Shown: in pieces, positions 44,401 through 50,391 of the stretch
How the letters are laid out: each line of letters opens with the position of its first letter
Numbering within the stretch: the first letter of the stretch is position 1
Origin: Deltaproteobacteria bacterium
GTDB taxonomy: Bacteria; Myxococcota; Kuafuiibacteriia; Kuafuiibacteriales; Kuafuiibacteriaceae
Assembly (NCBI GenBank): GCA_016713425.1
Contig: JADJPE010000005.1
Location: 1,736,001 to 1,800,000 of the forward strand
Direction: 5' to 3'
Length of the DNA stretch: 64,000 nucleotides
Made by a program: the position numbers and the translations under genes
Notes under the pieces: model-generated
What the model saw: the letters and a program-made list of their open reading frames with translations, nothing else
What the model was told of the DNA's origin: nothing
The model's database searches: none

Positions 44401-46698
44401 GAGGCATGGGCCTACGCGGCGGAGCTCGAAGCGCGTTCGGGACGGCTCGAACAAGCGTTGACTGCGATCGAGAAGCTCGATGCGCTCGGTGGTCCGTCGT
44501 GGCCGCCGCCCGCGTTCGAGCTTTTCGCGACGCGTACCGCGATGGCGGCTGGGGATTTCGAAAAAGCCCAGTACTATCTGGACCGCGCCCGCGCGAAGGA
44601 CCCGGGGTCGCTCGAGGTCCGTCGAACGGCGGTCGAGCTGGCCGATGAACATCCGGACAAGCGACCCGATGATGAGACGCTTCGCGAAGCACTCTTGGCA
44701 TTGGTGTCGGATGCCGATCCCTACGTCGACAGCCTTGATGCCTCCCAGGCCTGGAAGCGGTTGGCTGAGATGGAGCTCGCTCGAGGCCAGCTTGAGAGTG
44801 CGCTGAAATTCGTCGAGTCGGCCGGCGCAGCGACGCCGACGGACATCGCGCTCGTACGTCTTGGAACGCGGATCAAGCGGCAGCAAGGACCAAGTGACGC
44901 CCTGATCGATGCCCTCTTGACTGAGGCAGAGCTTTCGAAGACGGAGCCGGCGGTCGCGCTCTTCCAGGAGGCACTCGAGGTCGGCACGGTGTTGAAGAGC
45001 CGAGCGAAGATCGAAGAAGTCATGCGCCGGATCGAGGGGGAGCTCGGCCACGACAAGGCGTCGATGCAGGGCTTCGTTCCCGCGTATGTGGCGCTTGGCG
45101 ATGGCGTAGCTCTCGCTCGATTGTCTCACTTGCTTGGCGGTTTTGGGTCTTTGGGGGATCTGGAGCGTTCGGTTGCGATCGACCTCGCGCGCGCCTTCTG
45201 GACGGAAGGATCCACCGGCGACGCGCTCGGCGTTCTTGGTGGCCTGTTTCGTGTGGACCGCTTGTGCGTCGAGCGGAGTGGCCCCGATCTGGCGTCGGAG
45301 CTGAGTCGTCCGTCCGTGCGTCGCGAGACGCTGCGTACGTTCCTCGAAAGCCTCGCCGCCGTCATCTTGGGCGCTGAAGATTCGGGGATGGGAACGCCAT
45401 CACAGAGCTCCACCTCCACCTCTGCCTCTGCCTCCACTTCTGTCTCCACTTCTGTCTCCAGCTCTGTCTCCAGCTCTGTCTCCAGCTCTGTCTCCAGCTC
45501 TGCCGACCTCTTTGCCGGCATCGACCGGGATGCGCTCTTACGTAGCCTGCGGCGAATGGTTGATGGGTTGTCGGACCCCATCCTTGCGACGGAAGGGATT
45601 GGGCGCTGTCTCAAAGGCTTGCGTCTTCTTTTCCCCGATGAGCCGAGCTTCGCGCGTCGATTGGCGGATAGCTTGCGGCTCGCGAGGAAGGAGGTCGAGG
45701 ATGCGACCCAGATCTACCGGGAGCTCTTGCGAGAGGACCCCACGGAGTGGTCGCTCGTCGGTCACCTCTGCGAGGTTCTGAACGACCTCGATGGGACGGA
45801 CGCGAGCGGACCCCGCGCGGTGATGCATGTGCTGCGTCGACGAGAGATCGTGGCGACCGAGTGCCTTGTTGCATTCCCGCAGTCGGAGCTCGTGCTCCCG
45901 CGCGCCCTCTACCATACGGGCCTCGGTTCTTCCTTGGGGCGTTTGCTCGAGGCGGTTTCGCTCCCGCTGACGCGCCTCACGGCGAGTGCCTTTGCGGTGC
46001 GCGAGCGCTGCAGCTTGGCGAGCGAGGACCCGCGCCTCGACGATGTTGCGGAGTCTGTTCGTTGGGCGACGATCCCGAATCTATCGGTCCTGGTGGACTT
46101 GGGCGGAGGCTATGGCGTATCGGCTGCGTTCAGCAGCGAGCCCGCGATCATCGTGGGCGCGTCGTTGGTGGAAGAGGCGACGGCGGCCGAGCTTCGATTC
46201 CATATTGGGCGGGCAGCGAAGTTTCTTGAGGTCGGATTCGTCGCCATCCATTGCGGTGGCCTTCTGATTCGGCGGAAGCTGGTGGACATCCTTCGTGGCT
46301 ATTCCGATCCGATGCTTGTAAGGAGCCTTGGCCTCGAAGGCGAAGCTGAGCGCGCCCGTTCCGTGCTCGACCTGAGCGACGTTGGGCTGCTCCGCCCCAT
46401 CGTGGACTCGATGGCCGAGGGTGGCACGCCACCTGAACTTGGGCAGTGGATCGAAGGCGTAGTCGCGACCGCGAACCGATTCGGCCTGCTCATGGCGGGT
46501 GACTTGGAGGCGGCGGTTCGTGGGTGGCGTCGAGGCGAAGTTCGCGCTGTCGGGGAGCCCTTCGATTCGTGTGACGAGCGGCGAGCCGCGATTCGCCGCT
46601 GGCCCGAGCTCAACGACATGATCGCGTTTGCATTGACGGCGGAGTACAGTGATCTCGTCCGCCTGATTTCGAGCGCGCCGGCGGTCGAGCGCTTCTAG
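32452..46698 (+). CDS. giant TPR-repeat protein (about 4748 residues) with degenerate M48-like C-terminus
   Basis: A 14.2-kb gene with no internal stop. The first 300 or so residues are beta-rich and not recognised. From about residue 400 to 4350 the protein is an almost unbroken array of TPR-like helical hairpins, many of the form A-x-x-x-(Y/F)-E-x-A-L-x-(I/L)-x-P-x-(N/H)-x-x-A. Five low-complexity linkers interrupt it: ADESP repeats (33361-33475), VGADVGPD repeats (33529-33609), a Ser-Glu run (36790-37010), a Gly-Arg-Asp run (42148-42280) and Ser-Thr-Val repeats (45400-45505). Near residue 4575 AIIVGASLVEEATAAELRFH resembles M48 peptidases, but HExxH is replaced by HIGRA, so it should be inactive. 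No signal peptide is seen. TTG at 32452 follows GGAGAGG; GTG at 32410 is an alternative. Probably a scaffold; partners unknown. Confidence 0.85.
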   Translation: MSSSQTAAPTGPVLGALRFDRVSDRLVLQGPCRVGEATLVALDLERETSSGSIALHRDHQQMVAGILDREPLHLCRLAVEVPLLVLGQALQSALIEQGAPIRHIRLHSDGPDLVLEAEVSSETASTPMLVPVRVEPAQDVLLFTIGSPMAFDHTPTLLWHTVHQIAEAMVAAAGSTLDAGAPPEPWLEHLGGGLLGIHPPRLVARTLLPPVKWSSSSRSLQISVSILEGARLRLDVIDRAAMGGEIDRSGIFPAVQISSTPTLPRTLAHEDARPRGPLPATSEQRAAEFQYLIEKLRALSSCRPPQADESPQADESPQTDESPRADESPRADESPRADESGASEARAASLRRRAEGAAVGPDVGADVGADVGPDVGADVGADVGPDTAARRDLEELLLMLGAAEPVLFESTRSLANAVLAREPESVQALLARGAMAVFDGDADEARATYAEVGRILRERGHRRAAGMAFVASARFALDPELRVRLLEDAIALRGDDVAALEGLVRDLPRLGRAQAAIRAARRLARVAVRDEDRVRAMVEAGRILRADLDDAPQAQKEFERALRINPHHPAALEELARTFIAQGRALKAREIFDQLVEGARENGNHERAAELLISLGDLLVAAEPKEAISLYERAFSQAPNNIAALARIASAAERLGDASLAEDAVARSLPLLEAEVHGHPADATLLLLRSARMREEETGDTQEAISKYEMVLSFDPTCEPALSELIELYGRRQEHERRADLIERKAKLLMDRGDVNAACLLWAEEVRLIRGDPNRLKALEDRLEQWVEDTPKHTGLLDVLVDIARASGQPQREADALNRRLLLEDPAEVRGLLFLELGRVLERMDDQDGAVRAYERALELDGRIHEAIHASIRLRRTRSDFEALPHLFTLAAEGATTSTERAAFLAEKAKILLQLGRDFAAYEALSEQLKCAPADVYALAMATSLALRLNLTEEADGLVRARLRIHADAPLEDRLTIHLDAARVAEVKGDREAVVASLERAYGLCDPLSELGRQLTTRLSRELQALGRLEAKAKLHRSRGMIERSAPEERAEQFLEAARLAIQAQDRPRAENDLDAALEVLGQGGADSQLELSILSTLEGLVRASNDMRRLGDILGRRARLAEHPDARQRLYLEQADVYEACGCTQDALSALIRAEKQLPASFEIAWRLAGVAASAGSAETAVFAYQRATLLAERTREPSVVHELHASLAGLFVSIGRYEDALVHDKRCLSLARQNGTRLDSACIDRLERHAREAGDLALLMEVLDSAATLGSPATAADILLEKAVLEATSTAGDAVAIESLRRARALAANGTDVRERIEDMLGSLLDRAERHAEHAALLVERAEQCPSMGARAQYYFAAAKLYAEKTNDSQSALSWTQAALRCDPENSDASALRLDLLRRSDRLDALVEALDEEATRAQDAARASAMWLEGAELLAPLKGRPSSGPEAGTGAESESGSESGRETAAGTGRQGTETGRATETEIRLGSETGTSPSESSESSESSESSESPESSEPSEPSDAVLLRALGMARRSATASPGTVAPLRYLSIYAQRLGKVDEEFNALTQLAERDISTPERIAVHLRRVELLRDEKEDTRAAQQAMDDVLSILEVLHAADVQSIRRFLRQYRALTDDIAFDDASSFAQGVLEIALQLSARNEDWSAHVRILMWLVDLSSDAQERAELRTAAGEVLEWKLGEGDAAEREYCAALALAPHHGRCRRALRDYYVATDRFTDLADNLGIDALRVLYDQLKSVGLSQRVVAIAEALWPRMEEGTADRGAIMLALTEQYVALGREPAEIVDVLENVVHSAPLLMQKEALERLRNLFREHDRTDLYCDVLRRLAKREESDELRSRLFCDLGQTLEWKLGDGRGAEAEYRASIALDPRNEVAQEYLERLLASQDRFLDIATELGTDRLRGFVERMAADVSADTQRLFRAAEVLVKLIDASERGALWMRLLSVVDGRRDGGVGDPEAIRLTLERAAFEPGPHQSEALDRLMPLLEASGEYRALANVIRQRVMLEVDPEARLSLHIRLADILRELIVSQHDDTRRALEEEIERELSWALEIDPKSEAVRSRLTQIYLESERYLALGHTFGVDALTSVKDTDAYLNDTRVRHGVISALAELSSGADRAKYLLDLAKETHASEPGPGADRDTPEDLYRAALAADPENLAASELLRALLLRDGRIAELRDVLGVDALRRSRTELEAAGKWDQVARACEALLETLPDGPSSAAEATRLRLDIAKASIEDGRPEEGEALLRDILAQDPEDHAAREALRNLLSASGRLQELADFDEALLVETSDIARENGNIDLQINALSILAERRRAEERADTLTELALLEMGRGRRDLALENLEKALEIQPEHDRAKEALARLLWEERRYDRYVEVFGVAKLFQAVEEGASKDAVDRKTLERALYDLPDESRALALELLGSMTFPGDDPDTSVLTLREADALWGKLGASAKQLRVRLAIVDLVRRRGDIEGEIDALARALESAGDSGDRDVLALRRAMLLFDCGRNHEARPALEKLLGSPALDPSQRSDAARALLQIVPESSDLDQRLRCRCLETITLVGTGDPIREGAEPFLAELADLRERIGEDENLVAEPLEHLLALAVLAANEEREMVLRRRLRDLYEQQGDWERAELHAARVAEASSDPALWIGLSELRLWLDNRSGAERALARAIELDPASRSANESMIRLAEQSGEPRRLAQRLESWAAADQNAPWHERFERLLRAAELIEASGPKEESGLTTGGGTPGQGETAVSSPRSWAATLVEQAVELVHRGAPDEFVDRACAVLERMAHDDALAKVLTRSLADCPRGRRNTQLRIRLAEALKRLERYEEARAVVEQGIHREMLAEDPLIVTLIADSQRDGGDVAARRLTDLADRLGRGPAAKALRLAAAEAAEAAGDQDAARFAWTAITTDLASTDDLASAREALLRLARASGDPRQLVDCLIDGAEEVSSNDVRVDLLLEASEVARRDLGDGARAEDLVREALRVEPRHARAAARLQDLLASEKRWLDLDEHYEARALVLSAWDLTEVRERQAALALAHLGDVERCAHLLRLAYRAEPTLRRAVAAVRALLRAGDYADAATLAERAMNGIPSGAYVAFELCVLHVEALARGLRVEEAVEALRAMKKAYPESRFVEDRLIELWSFGSKWTELTDYLTSRGRETVPPSSTRYLLAAAGVCLYRLADDLSATRALATAVKLLERSMSEGGERRVDRAVDAEGRGSGRGLGRGDGSGDGLGGGDGERGDRERGDGGRDDGDGSESPRSEMALPTVSLVPFVDIATMAEAMTVHALRVHALRLHAQALPVGPAQWRALLLVAIAEQESRDLNAAEFTLRGVLDAMSSSTSVPARDRVEAERALGALLLDKGELNGAAEAFARARSIADRSGVNIPRTLRAQVLLGLSDTYRALGDGRALAALEEARALDPACVPLARLEAGIEAAGPSRELAELLERRGRSAPQPSERAFLLRQAGNLWFDLENSARSLPALLAAQELDASSTSDSVRLQRLLREAGQWEELCELLSWRLRAEELSEADSVELLVLRSTVLREHLGRAADAISSLVKAWEIQPQNQEILDALASSARSAGYRDVLEDVLARIATLCTDRRGKCAALSERALVLEANQDHVGAAGCLAEALDVSLADRNIPRRVLERAVEMSVRAGLFAEAASALARSAAATEGLPRASLLVRAADIRINMVNDRRGGLAAVEEATRHAPHDLSIRRAAVRLSIELGDFDRATRQASLAAESAHLAKNDAALLLYLRELARVSALRRDVQGESAAWTGVLELEASDIDSILIDLANRARLGLHEPVLELVDRAIAAMGPGVRRGRLRFMRARIWQDVLYREREAQQERAKAAVEDFEAEGVAAPSEGWLGLAASLSETTSFYDARRTELEVRGHWRELAALDEELAPTIVHSWDRADRYLELSKVYVERLTPKSSLPNDSSRRGPLERARLAVEKALLARPDHVEAWAYAAELEARSGRLEQALTAIEKLDALGGPSWPPPAFELFATRTAMAAGDFEKAQYYLDRARAKDPGSLEVRRTAVELADEHPDKRPDDETLREALLALVSDADPYVDSLDASQAWKRLAEMELARGQLESALKFVESAGAATPTDIALVRLGTRIKRQQGPSDALIDALLTEAELSKTEPAVALFQEALEVGTVLKSRAKIEEVMRRIEGELGHDKASMQGFVPAYVALGDGVALARLSHLLGGFGSLGDLERSVAIDLARAFWTEGSTGDALGVLGGLFRVDRLCVERSGPDLASELSRPSVRRETLRTFLESLAAVILGAEDSGMGTPSQSSTSTSASASTSVSTSVSSSVSSSVSSSVSSSADLFAGIDRDALLRSLRRMVDGLSDPILATEGIGRCLKGLRLLFPDEPSFARRLADSLRLARKEVEDATQIYRELLREDPTEWSLVGHLCEVLNDLDGTDASGPRAVMHVLRRREIVATECLVAFPQSELVLPRALYHTGLGSSLGRLLEAVSLPLTRLTASAFAVRERCSLASEDPRLDDVAESVRWATIPNLSVLVDLGGGYGVSAAFSSEPAIIVGASLVEEATAAELRFHIGRAAKFLEVGFVAIHCGGLLIRRKLVDILRGYSDPMLVRSLGLEGEAERARSVLDLSDVGLLRPIVDSMAEGGTPPELGQWIEGVVATANRFGLLMAGDLEAAVRGWRRGEVRAVGEPFDSCDERRAAIRRWPELNDMIAFALTAEYSDLVRLISSAPAVERF

Positions 46699-46751
46699 CC
46701 GCGCGACCCGAGGCGCGGCGCGCTGGCTTCGGCGGGGGAGCGCAGTTCGGC

Positions 46752-48917
46752 ATGCCCATCTCCTCAGGCCCTGAGACTCCGGTGAGGTTCGTATTTCATG
46801 GAGCCTCCGGACATCTCGTGTCACTCGTCGGCGACTTCCCAGATTGGAAGTATCCTGTCTCTATGCCCGAGGCGCCGACGGGCACGTACTCCGTCGAGCT
46901 TCGACTCGAGCCCGGCATCTATCGCTACAAGTTCCTCGTCGACCGACGCCACTACGTGGACCCGCCAGAGGGGTCGATCATCGATCGGGCGGAAGGCATG
47001 GCGAATGGGCTCATCATGGTCGGCGGGACTCAACCGCCGCTCTATTTCGCGCCCGATCGACGTCACGTTGTCGTCTACGAGGATGGGCGTTTCGTTGTTC
47101 TGGGTGAGATCGACGCACACGCCGAGATTCCAACTGAGCTGTGGCTTCGAGGATCGACCGCCATGGGTCTGTGCGGCAACGCGGATGGCTTCGACCTCGA
47201 AGTGATCGCGGCGCGCCGCGTCCCGATCATCCCCGGGGTCGAGCGGGCAGGAGTCAGGCAATTCCGGGCCGAGCATCGCCTTCCGACGTGCGCGGACCTC
47301 AGCGGACCTAGGGGTAGCTACGTTGTGGGGCCTTTCGACCGGCGCACCGAGGAGGAGCTCGAGGATGGGCTCGAGGATGAGCTCGAGGATGAGCTCGAGG
47401 ATGAGCTCGACGAGGCGGACGGTGAGGCGGCTGCGAGGGCTGCGATATGGTGCAGCTTCACCGGCTACCCATCGTTTGCCTTCGCGCTGCCAGCTCCGCG
47501 AAGTGCGTTCGGGCAGCCGCCCTCTTGGGTCGACGGAGCCGTCTTCTACGCGATCTTCATCGACCGGTGGCGTCGTGCGTCTCCCGAGCCTCATCCGCGA
47601 GCTCAGCCGCGGAGCAAGCGCTCGACGCGCGACCGATTCTACGGGGGAGATCTTCTTGCGATCACCGAGGACCTTCCGAAGCTGGTTGAGCTTGGCATCA
47701 CTGCGATCGTTCTCACGCCGGTCCATCCTTCGCCCACGCCGCATCGTTACGATGGTCTCGATCTTCTAAGCGTGGACCCTTTGATCGGCGGAGAACGTGC
47801 GTTCCGCGAGCTGATCAAGACTGCGCACATGCTCGGGCTCAAAGTGGTCGCAGATCTTTCGGTCACGCACGTTTCGGAAAGACATCCCGCATTCGTCGAT
47901 GTGCTCGAGAATCAAGCTGAATCCGCCTTCGCACCGTGGTTTCGGATTAGATCGTTCCCTGTTGTTCCCTTTCAGACGTTCGGCAACTACGACTACTTCT
48001 GCGACCGTCCCGATCTGCCGCTTCTCAATCTCGAGGCCGACTCTCCGGCGCGTGCTCATGCGACCGAAGCGGCGCTTCGACTGGTCGAGATGGGGGTCGA
48101 TGGGCTTCGGCTCGATGCGCTCAATGACGCGCCCGTATCGTTTTGGGCGCAGCTCCGCGCCCAGGCGCGAAGCGTTCGACCAGATCTCTTGCTGCTCGGA
48201 GAGGTCGTCACCGACCGCGCGGTGCGATTCGCAGAGGACCGGGGCATCGATGCCGCCACCGACTTCCAACATCGGGAGGCCATGATCGAATTTTTCGCCG
48301 AGGATCGCATCGATGCGGCCGAGTTCTGGAACAAGGTTTCGTTCGCCGAGCACCGTCTCGGACCGTTCGATCCGTCTTTTCGGCTCTTGTTTCTCGACAA
48401 CCACGACACCGAACGTTTTCGCTCACTGACGAAGGACGCGTCTAGACTTCCGGCCGCGCTTGCCTATTTGCTCTTCAGACCCGAGCCCGTGTGGCTGACG
48501 TATGGCACTGAGTTCGAACTTCACGCCGGCCTGGGCCGCGTCCAACGGCTCGACGATGCTTGGTCGGAACGACTACCAATGCCCGAGGAATCAGCGGTCG
48601 ATGTGTCTCGGCATGGTGCATGGATACGGCGGCTCACAGCCCTGCGGCGCAGTGTCTTCGCGCGAGCCGCCGGACTCTGCTGCACGCATGCCTTGGGACG
48701 AAAGCTCGTCTTGGAGCGCGAGCTCGATGACGGTTGGCTGCGGCTCACGATCGACCTCGAGAACAGCGCGCGCTGCCTCATCGGGCATCTCGAGCTCGAG
48801 CGCTTCGAGCCGGACCGCCCAGAGGGTACCGAATGCAGCGTCCTGCTCTCGAGCAAGAACACGGAGCTGCTTCAGTTCACCCGCGGCCCTCCGGCACTTC
48901 GCGAGCGTGCGCCCTGA
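46752..48917 (+). CDS. glycoside hydrolase family 13 alpha-amylase-type enzyme with N-terminal CBM48
   Basis: A 721-residue alpha-glucan-acting enzyme. The N-terminal CBM48/early-set domain reads VSLVGDFPDWKYPVSM, then LEPGIYRYKFLVD. The (beta/alpha)8 barrel starts near FYAIFIDRWRRA, with the nucleophile Asp in VDGLRLDALNDAP, the acid/base Glu in LLLLGEVVTD, and the transition-state Asp in FLDNHDTERFRSL. Region I (VVADLSVTHVSERHP) lacks the usual Asn-His. An acidic repeat (E-D-E-L units, 47349-47420) interrupts the segment between the CBM and the barrel. There is no signal peptide, so it is probably cytoplasmic and acts on glycogen or maltodextrins. It starts 53 bases after the giant TPR gene and may be co-transcribed with it. 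Confidence 0.9.
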   Translation: MPISSGPETPVRFVFHGASGHLVSLVGDFPDWKYPVSMPEAPTGTYSVELRLEPGIYRYKFLVDRRHYVDPPEGSIIDRAEGMANGLIMVGGTQPPLYFAPDRRHVVVYEDGRFVVLGEIDAHAEIPTELWLRGSTAMGLCGNADGFDLEVIAARRVPIIPGVERAGVRQFRAEHRLPTCADLSGPRGSYVVGPFDRRTEEELEDGLEDELEDELEDELDEADGEAAARAAIWCSFTGYPSFAFALPAPRSAFGQPPSWVDGAVFYAIFIDRWRRASPEPHPRAQPRSKRSTRDRFYGGDLLAITEDLPKLVELGITAIVLTPVHPSPTPHRYDGLDLLSVDPLIGGERAFRELIKTAHMLGLKVVADLSVTHVSERHPAFVDVLENQAESAFAPWFRIRSFPVVPFQTFGNYDYFCDRPDLPLLNLEADSPARAHATEAALRLVEMGVDGLRLDALNDAPVSFWAQLRAQARSVRPDLLLLGEVVTDRAVRFAEDRGIDAATDFQHREAMIEFFAEDRIDAAEFWNKVSFAEHRLGPFDPSFRLLFLDNHDTERFRSLTKDASRLPAALAYLLFRPEPVWLTYGTEFELHAGLGRVQRLDDAWSERLPMPEESAVDVSRHGAWIRRLTALRRSVFARAAGLCCTHALGRKLVLERELDDGWLRLTIDLENSARCLIGHLELERFEPDRPEGTECSVLLSSKNTELLQFTRGPPALRERAP

Positions 48918-48939
48918 GGCCGACGCCGGCTGAATCAGG

Positions 48940-48951
48940 CTCTTATAAGAG
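48940..48951. promoter_or_regulatory. 12-bp perfect palindrome
   Basis: ctcttataagag lies in the 248-base gap between the amylase and the small-membrane-protein gene. It is AT-richer than its surroundings and could be an operator or overlap a -10-like element for the downstream cassette. No firm promoter was identified. Confidence 0.3.
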
Positions 48952-49165
48952 GTGGATTCGGGAGTCGGGGCTCGTTCAAGATGCCACCGCTTCTTGGATC
49001 CAGTTCGATGAGATATCAGAGACTCTGAACTGAATGAAGCGCAGTCCAAGTTGGCGGTTTGGTTGGACACGTTGGCTTGAATAGAACACACGCGCGATGG
49101 CTTGCGGATGCGTGTTCCGTTGGCCTCGTTTCTGCTTCGCTTGAATTCGAAAGGGAACGAGAGCG

Positions 49166-49687
49166 ATGACGGAACCAAGAAGTGTCGGTGTGTCGAGGAC
49201 AGGCGTCGGTGCGGCGTCTTCGATGCCGCAAGAGGTCCGCAGGTTGGTCGGAAGAGAAGCGAATGACCCTAGGCAGGCGGTCGAAGAAGGTGCGCCGTGG
49301 GATGAGGTGGGCGAAGGCCGAAGTTCGGGGCGCTGGCGCGACGTGGCCGCGATTGGCGCGGGGACGCTGATCAGCGGCGGCGCGGGAGCCGCGGTGCGCA
49401 GCGCCCTGAAGGCGGTCGAGATGACGGCCGAGTTTGCGAACCCGGCGGCTTTGGGGACGGCAGCCATGATGGCCGTTTCGAGTGCGATCGCCTTTGCGGT
49501 GAAGAAGCGTTTCGTTCACGAGGATGACAGCTTCCTCAAGAAGGTCTGGATTGCACTCCCGTGCATGTTTTCGACTCCGGTCTACATGTTGGCCAAGCCG
49601 GGCGCGCCGGTGTGCGAGGAGCTGGCGTCGGCAAAGAAGGCCGCACGCACGAAGGCGTCATTGGCATCGCAGAAGACGACGGCGTAG
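49166..49687 (+). CDS. small hydrophobic protein, first gene of kinase cassette
   Basis: A 173-residue protein of unknown family. The first 55 residues are polar, then come two hydrophobic segments (DVAAIGAGTLISGGAGAAVR and NPAALGTAAMMAVSSAIAFA), a short charged stretch, and a third moderately hydrophobic segment (VWIALPCMFSTPVYML). The C-terminus is Ala/Lys-rich. ATG at 49166 is preceded by AACGAGAG. It ends eight bases before the next gene begins, and the three genes 49166-52430 form a tight unit. The glycine-zipper-like hydrophobic pattern resembles that of the large third protein, so it may be a membrane partner of that protein. Confidence 0.65.
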   Translation: MTEPRSVGVSRTGVGAASSMPQEVRRLVGREANDPRQAVEEGAPWDEVGEGRSSGRWRDVAAIGAGTLISGGAGAAVRSALKAVEMTAEFANPAALGTAAMMAVSSAIAFAVKKRFVHEDDSFLKKVWIALPCMFSTPVYMLAKPGAPVCEELASAKKAARTKASLASQKTTA

Positions 49688-49695
49688 GTGAACTG

Positions 49696-50391
49696 ATGGA
49701 TGCTAAGGCCGAAGAACTCTCATCCTCCGACGAGCTTCTGAGCATATGGGCCGACGCCACGGATTCAGAATTCGTGCGCGTGTTTCAGGCCGTTCTACCG
49801 AATTTGCCGGACGCAGAGGTTGAATGTCTCCGTGCTCTGCTGGCGGAGACCGCGCTCGAGGCGCTCGTTACGTTGATGAGTCTGGATTGTTCCGGGGACG
49901 TCGGTCGAGTTGCGCGTCGCATGGCGGCCTGGGTCTTGGACCAGAAATCTGTGGCGCAGGCATTGGGGCTGAGCGACGAAGACTGGAGTAGGGCGCTGCA
50001 AGATCGGATTGGGTCCTATGAGTCGAACGCACTCAAGGGACGCGAGGAGTGGTGTGCTTCTGCGCTGCGGCTCGTCTCTCGAGGGGCGGCTGGGGCGCCG
50101 CGAGCGCCCGCCGAAGTGCGATATTCGACATCACTCGAGCGCGCTCTGGGTGGAATTTCGGCCGGCGAGGCGGTCTGTGTGAAGGTCTTGCCGTCGGACG
50201 CGGTTCGGATGCAGAAGCGCTTCCCACGATGTCCAGCGCTCGGGAGCTTGAGGCGCGAGGCCTTGAGATGCCTTCGGGTCGAGTATCCAGGTGGGGGCGG
50301 TTTCGTGACGGTTTGCGGACCGGATGGCGCGCTCCTTTCTCTTCGGCCCGACGCCTTTGTCGATGAATTGAGACGAGGAGGAAAGCTGTGA
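49696..50391 (+). CDS. alpha-helical protein of unknown function, second gene of kinase cassette
   Basis: A 231-residue, mostly helical, soluble-looking protein: DELLSIWADATDSEFVRVFQ, VECLRALLAETALEALVTLM, VARRMAAWVLDQ, then a C-terminal part with more beta character (EYPGGGGFVTVCGPDGALLS). I recognise no family. ATG at 49696 fits the short gap after the first gene and excludes a longer frame that overlaps it. Its TGA at 50389-50391 overlaps the ATG of the next gene (50388), so it is coupled to the kinase-like protein. Chaperone, adaptor or immunity-type roles are all possible and unsupported beyond position. Confidence 0.65.
   Translation: MDAKAEELSSSDELLSIWADATDSEFVRVFQAVLPNLPDAEVECLRALLAETALEALVTLMSLDCSGDVGRVARRMAAWVLDQKSVAQALGLSDEDWSRALQDRIGSYESNALKGREEWCASALRLVSRGAAGAPRAPAEVRYSTSLERALGGISAGEAVCVKVLPSDAVRMQKRFPRCPALGSLRREALRCLRVEYPGGGGFVTVCGPDGALLSLRPDAFVDELRRGGKL

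Noticed and set aside
45400..45505. Tandem repeats considered as a possible CRISPR array
   Set aside because: The units are short, contiguous and in frame within the TPR gene, without spacers. No CRISPR-like repeat-spacer pattern exists anywhere in the window.
49561..49695. Longer start for the second gene of the kinase cassette
   Set aside because: It would overlap the first gene by 127 bases in another frame; ATG at 49696 gives clean spacing.
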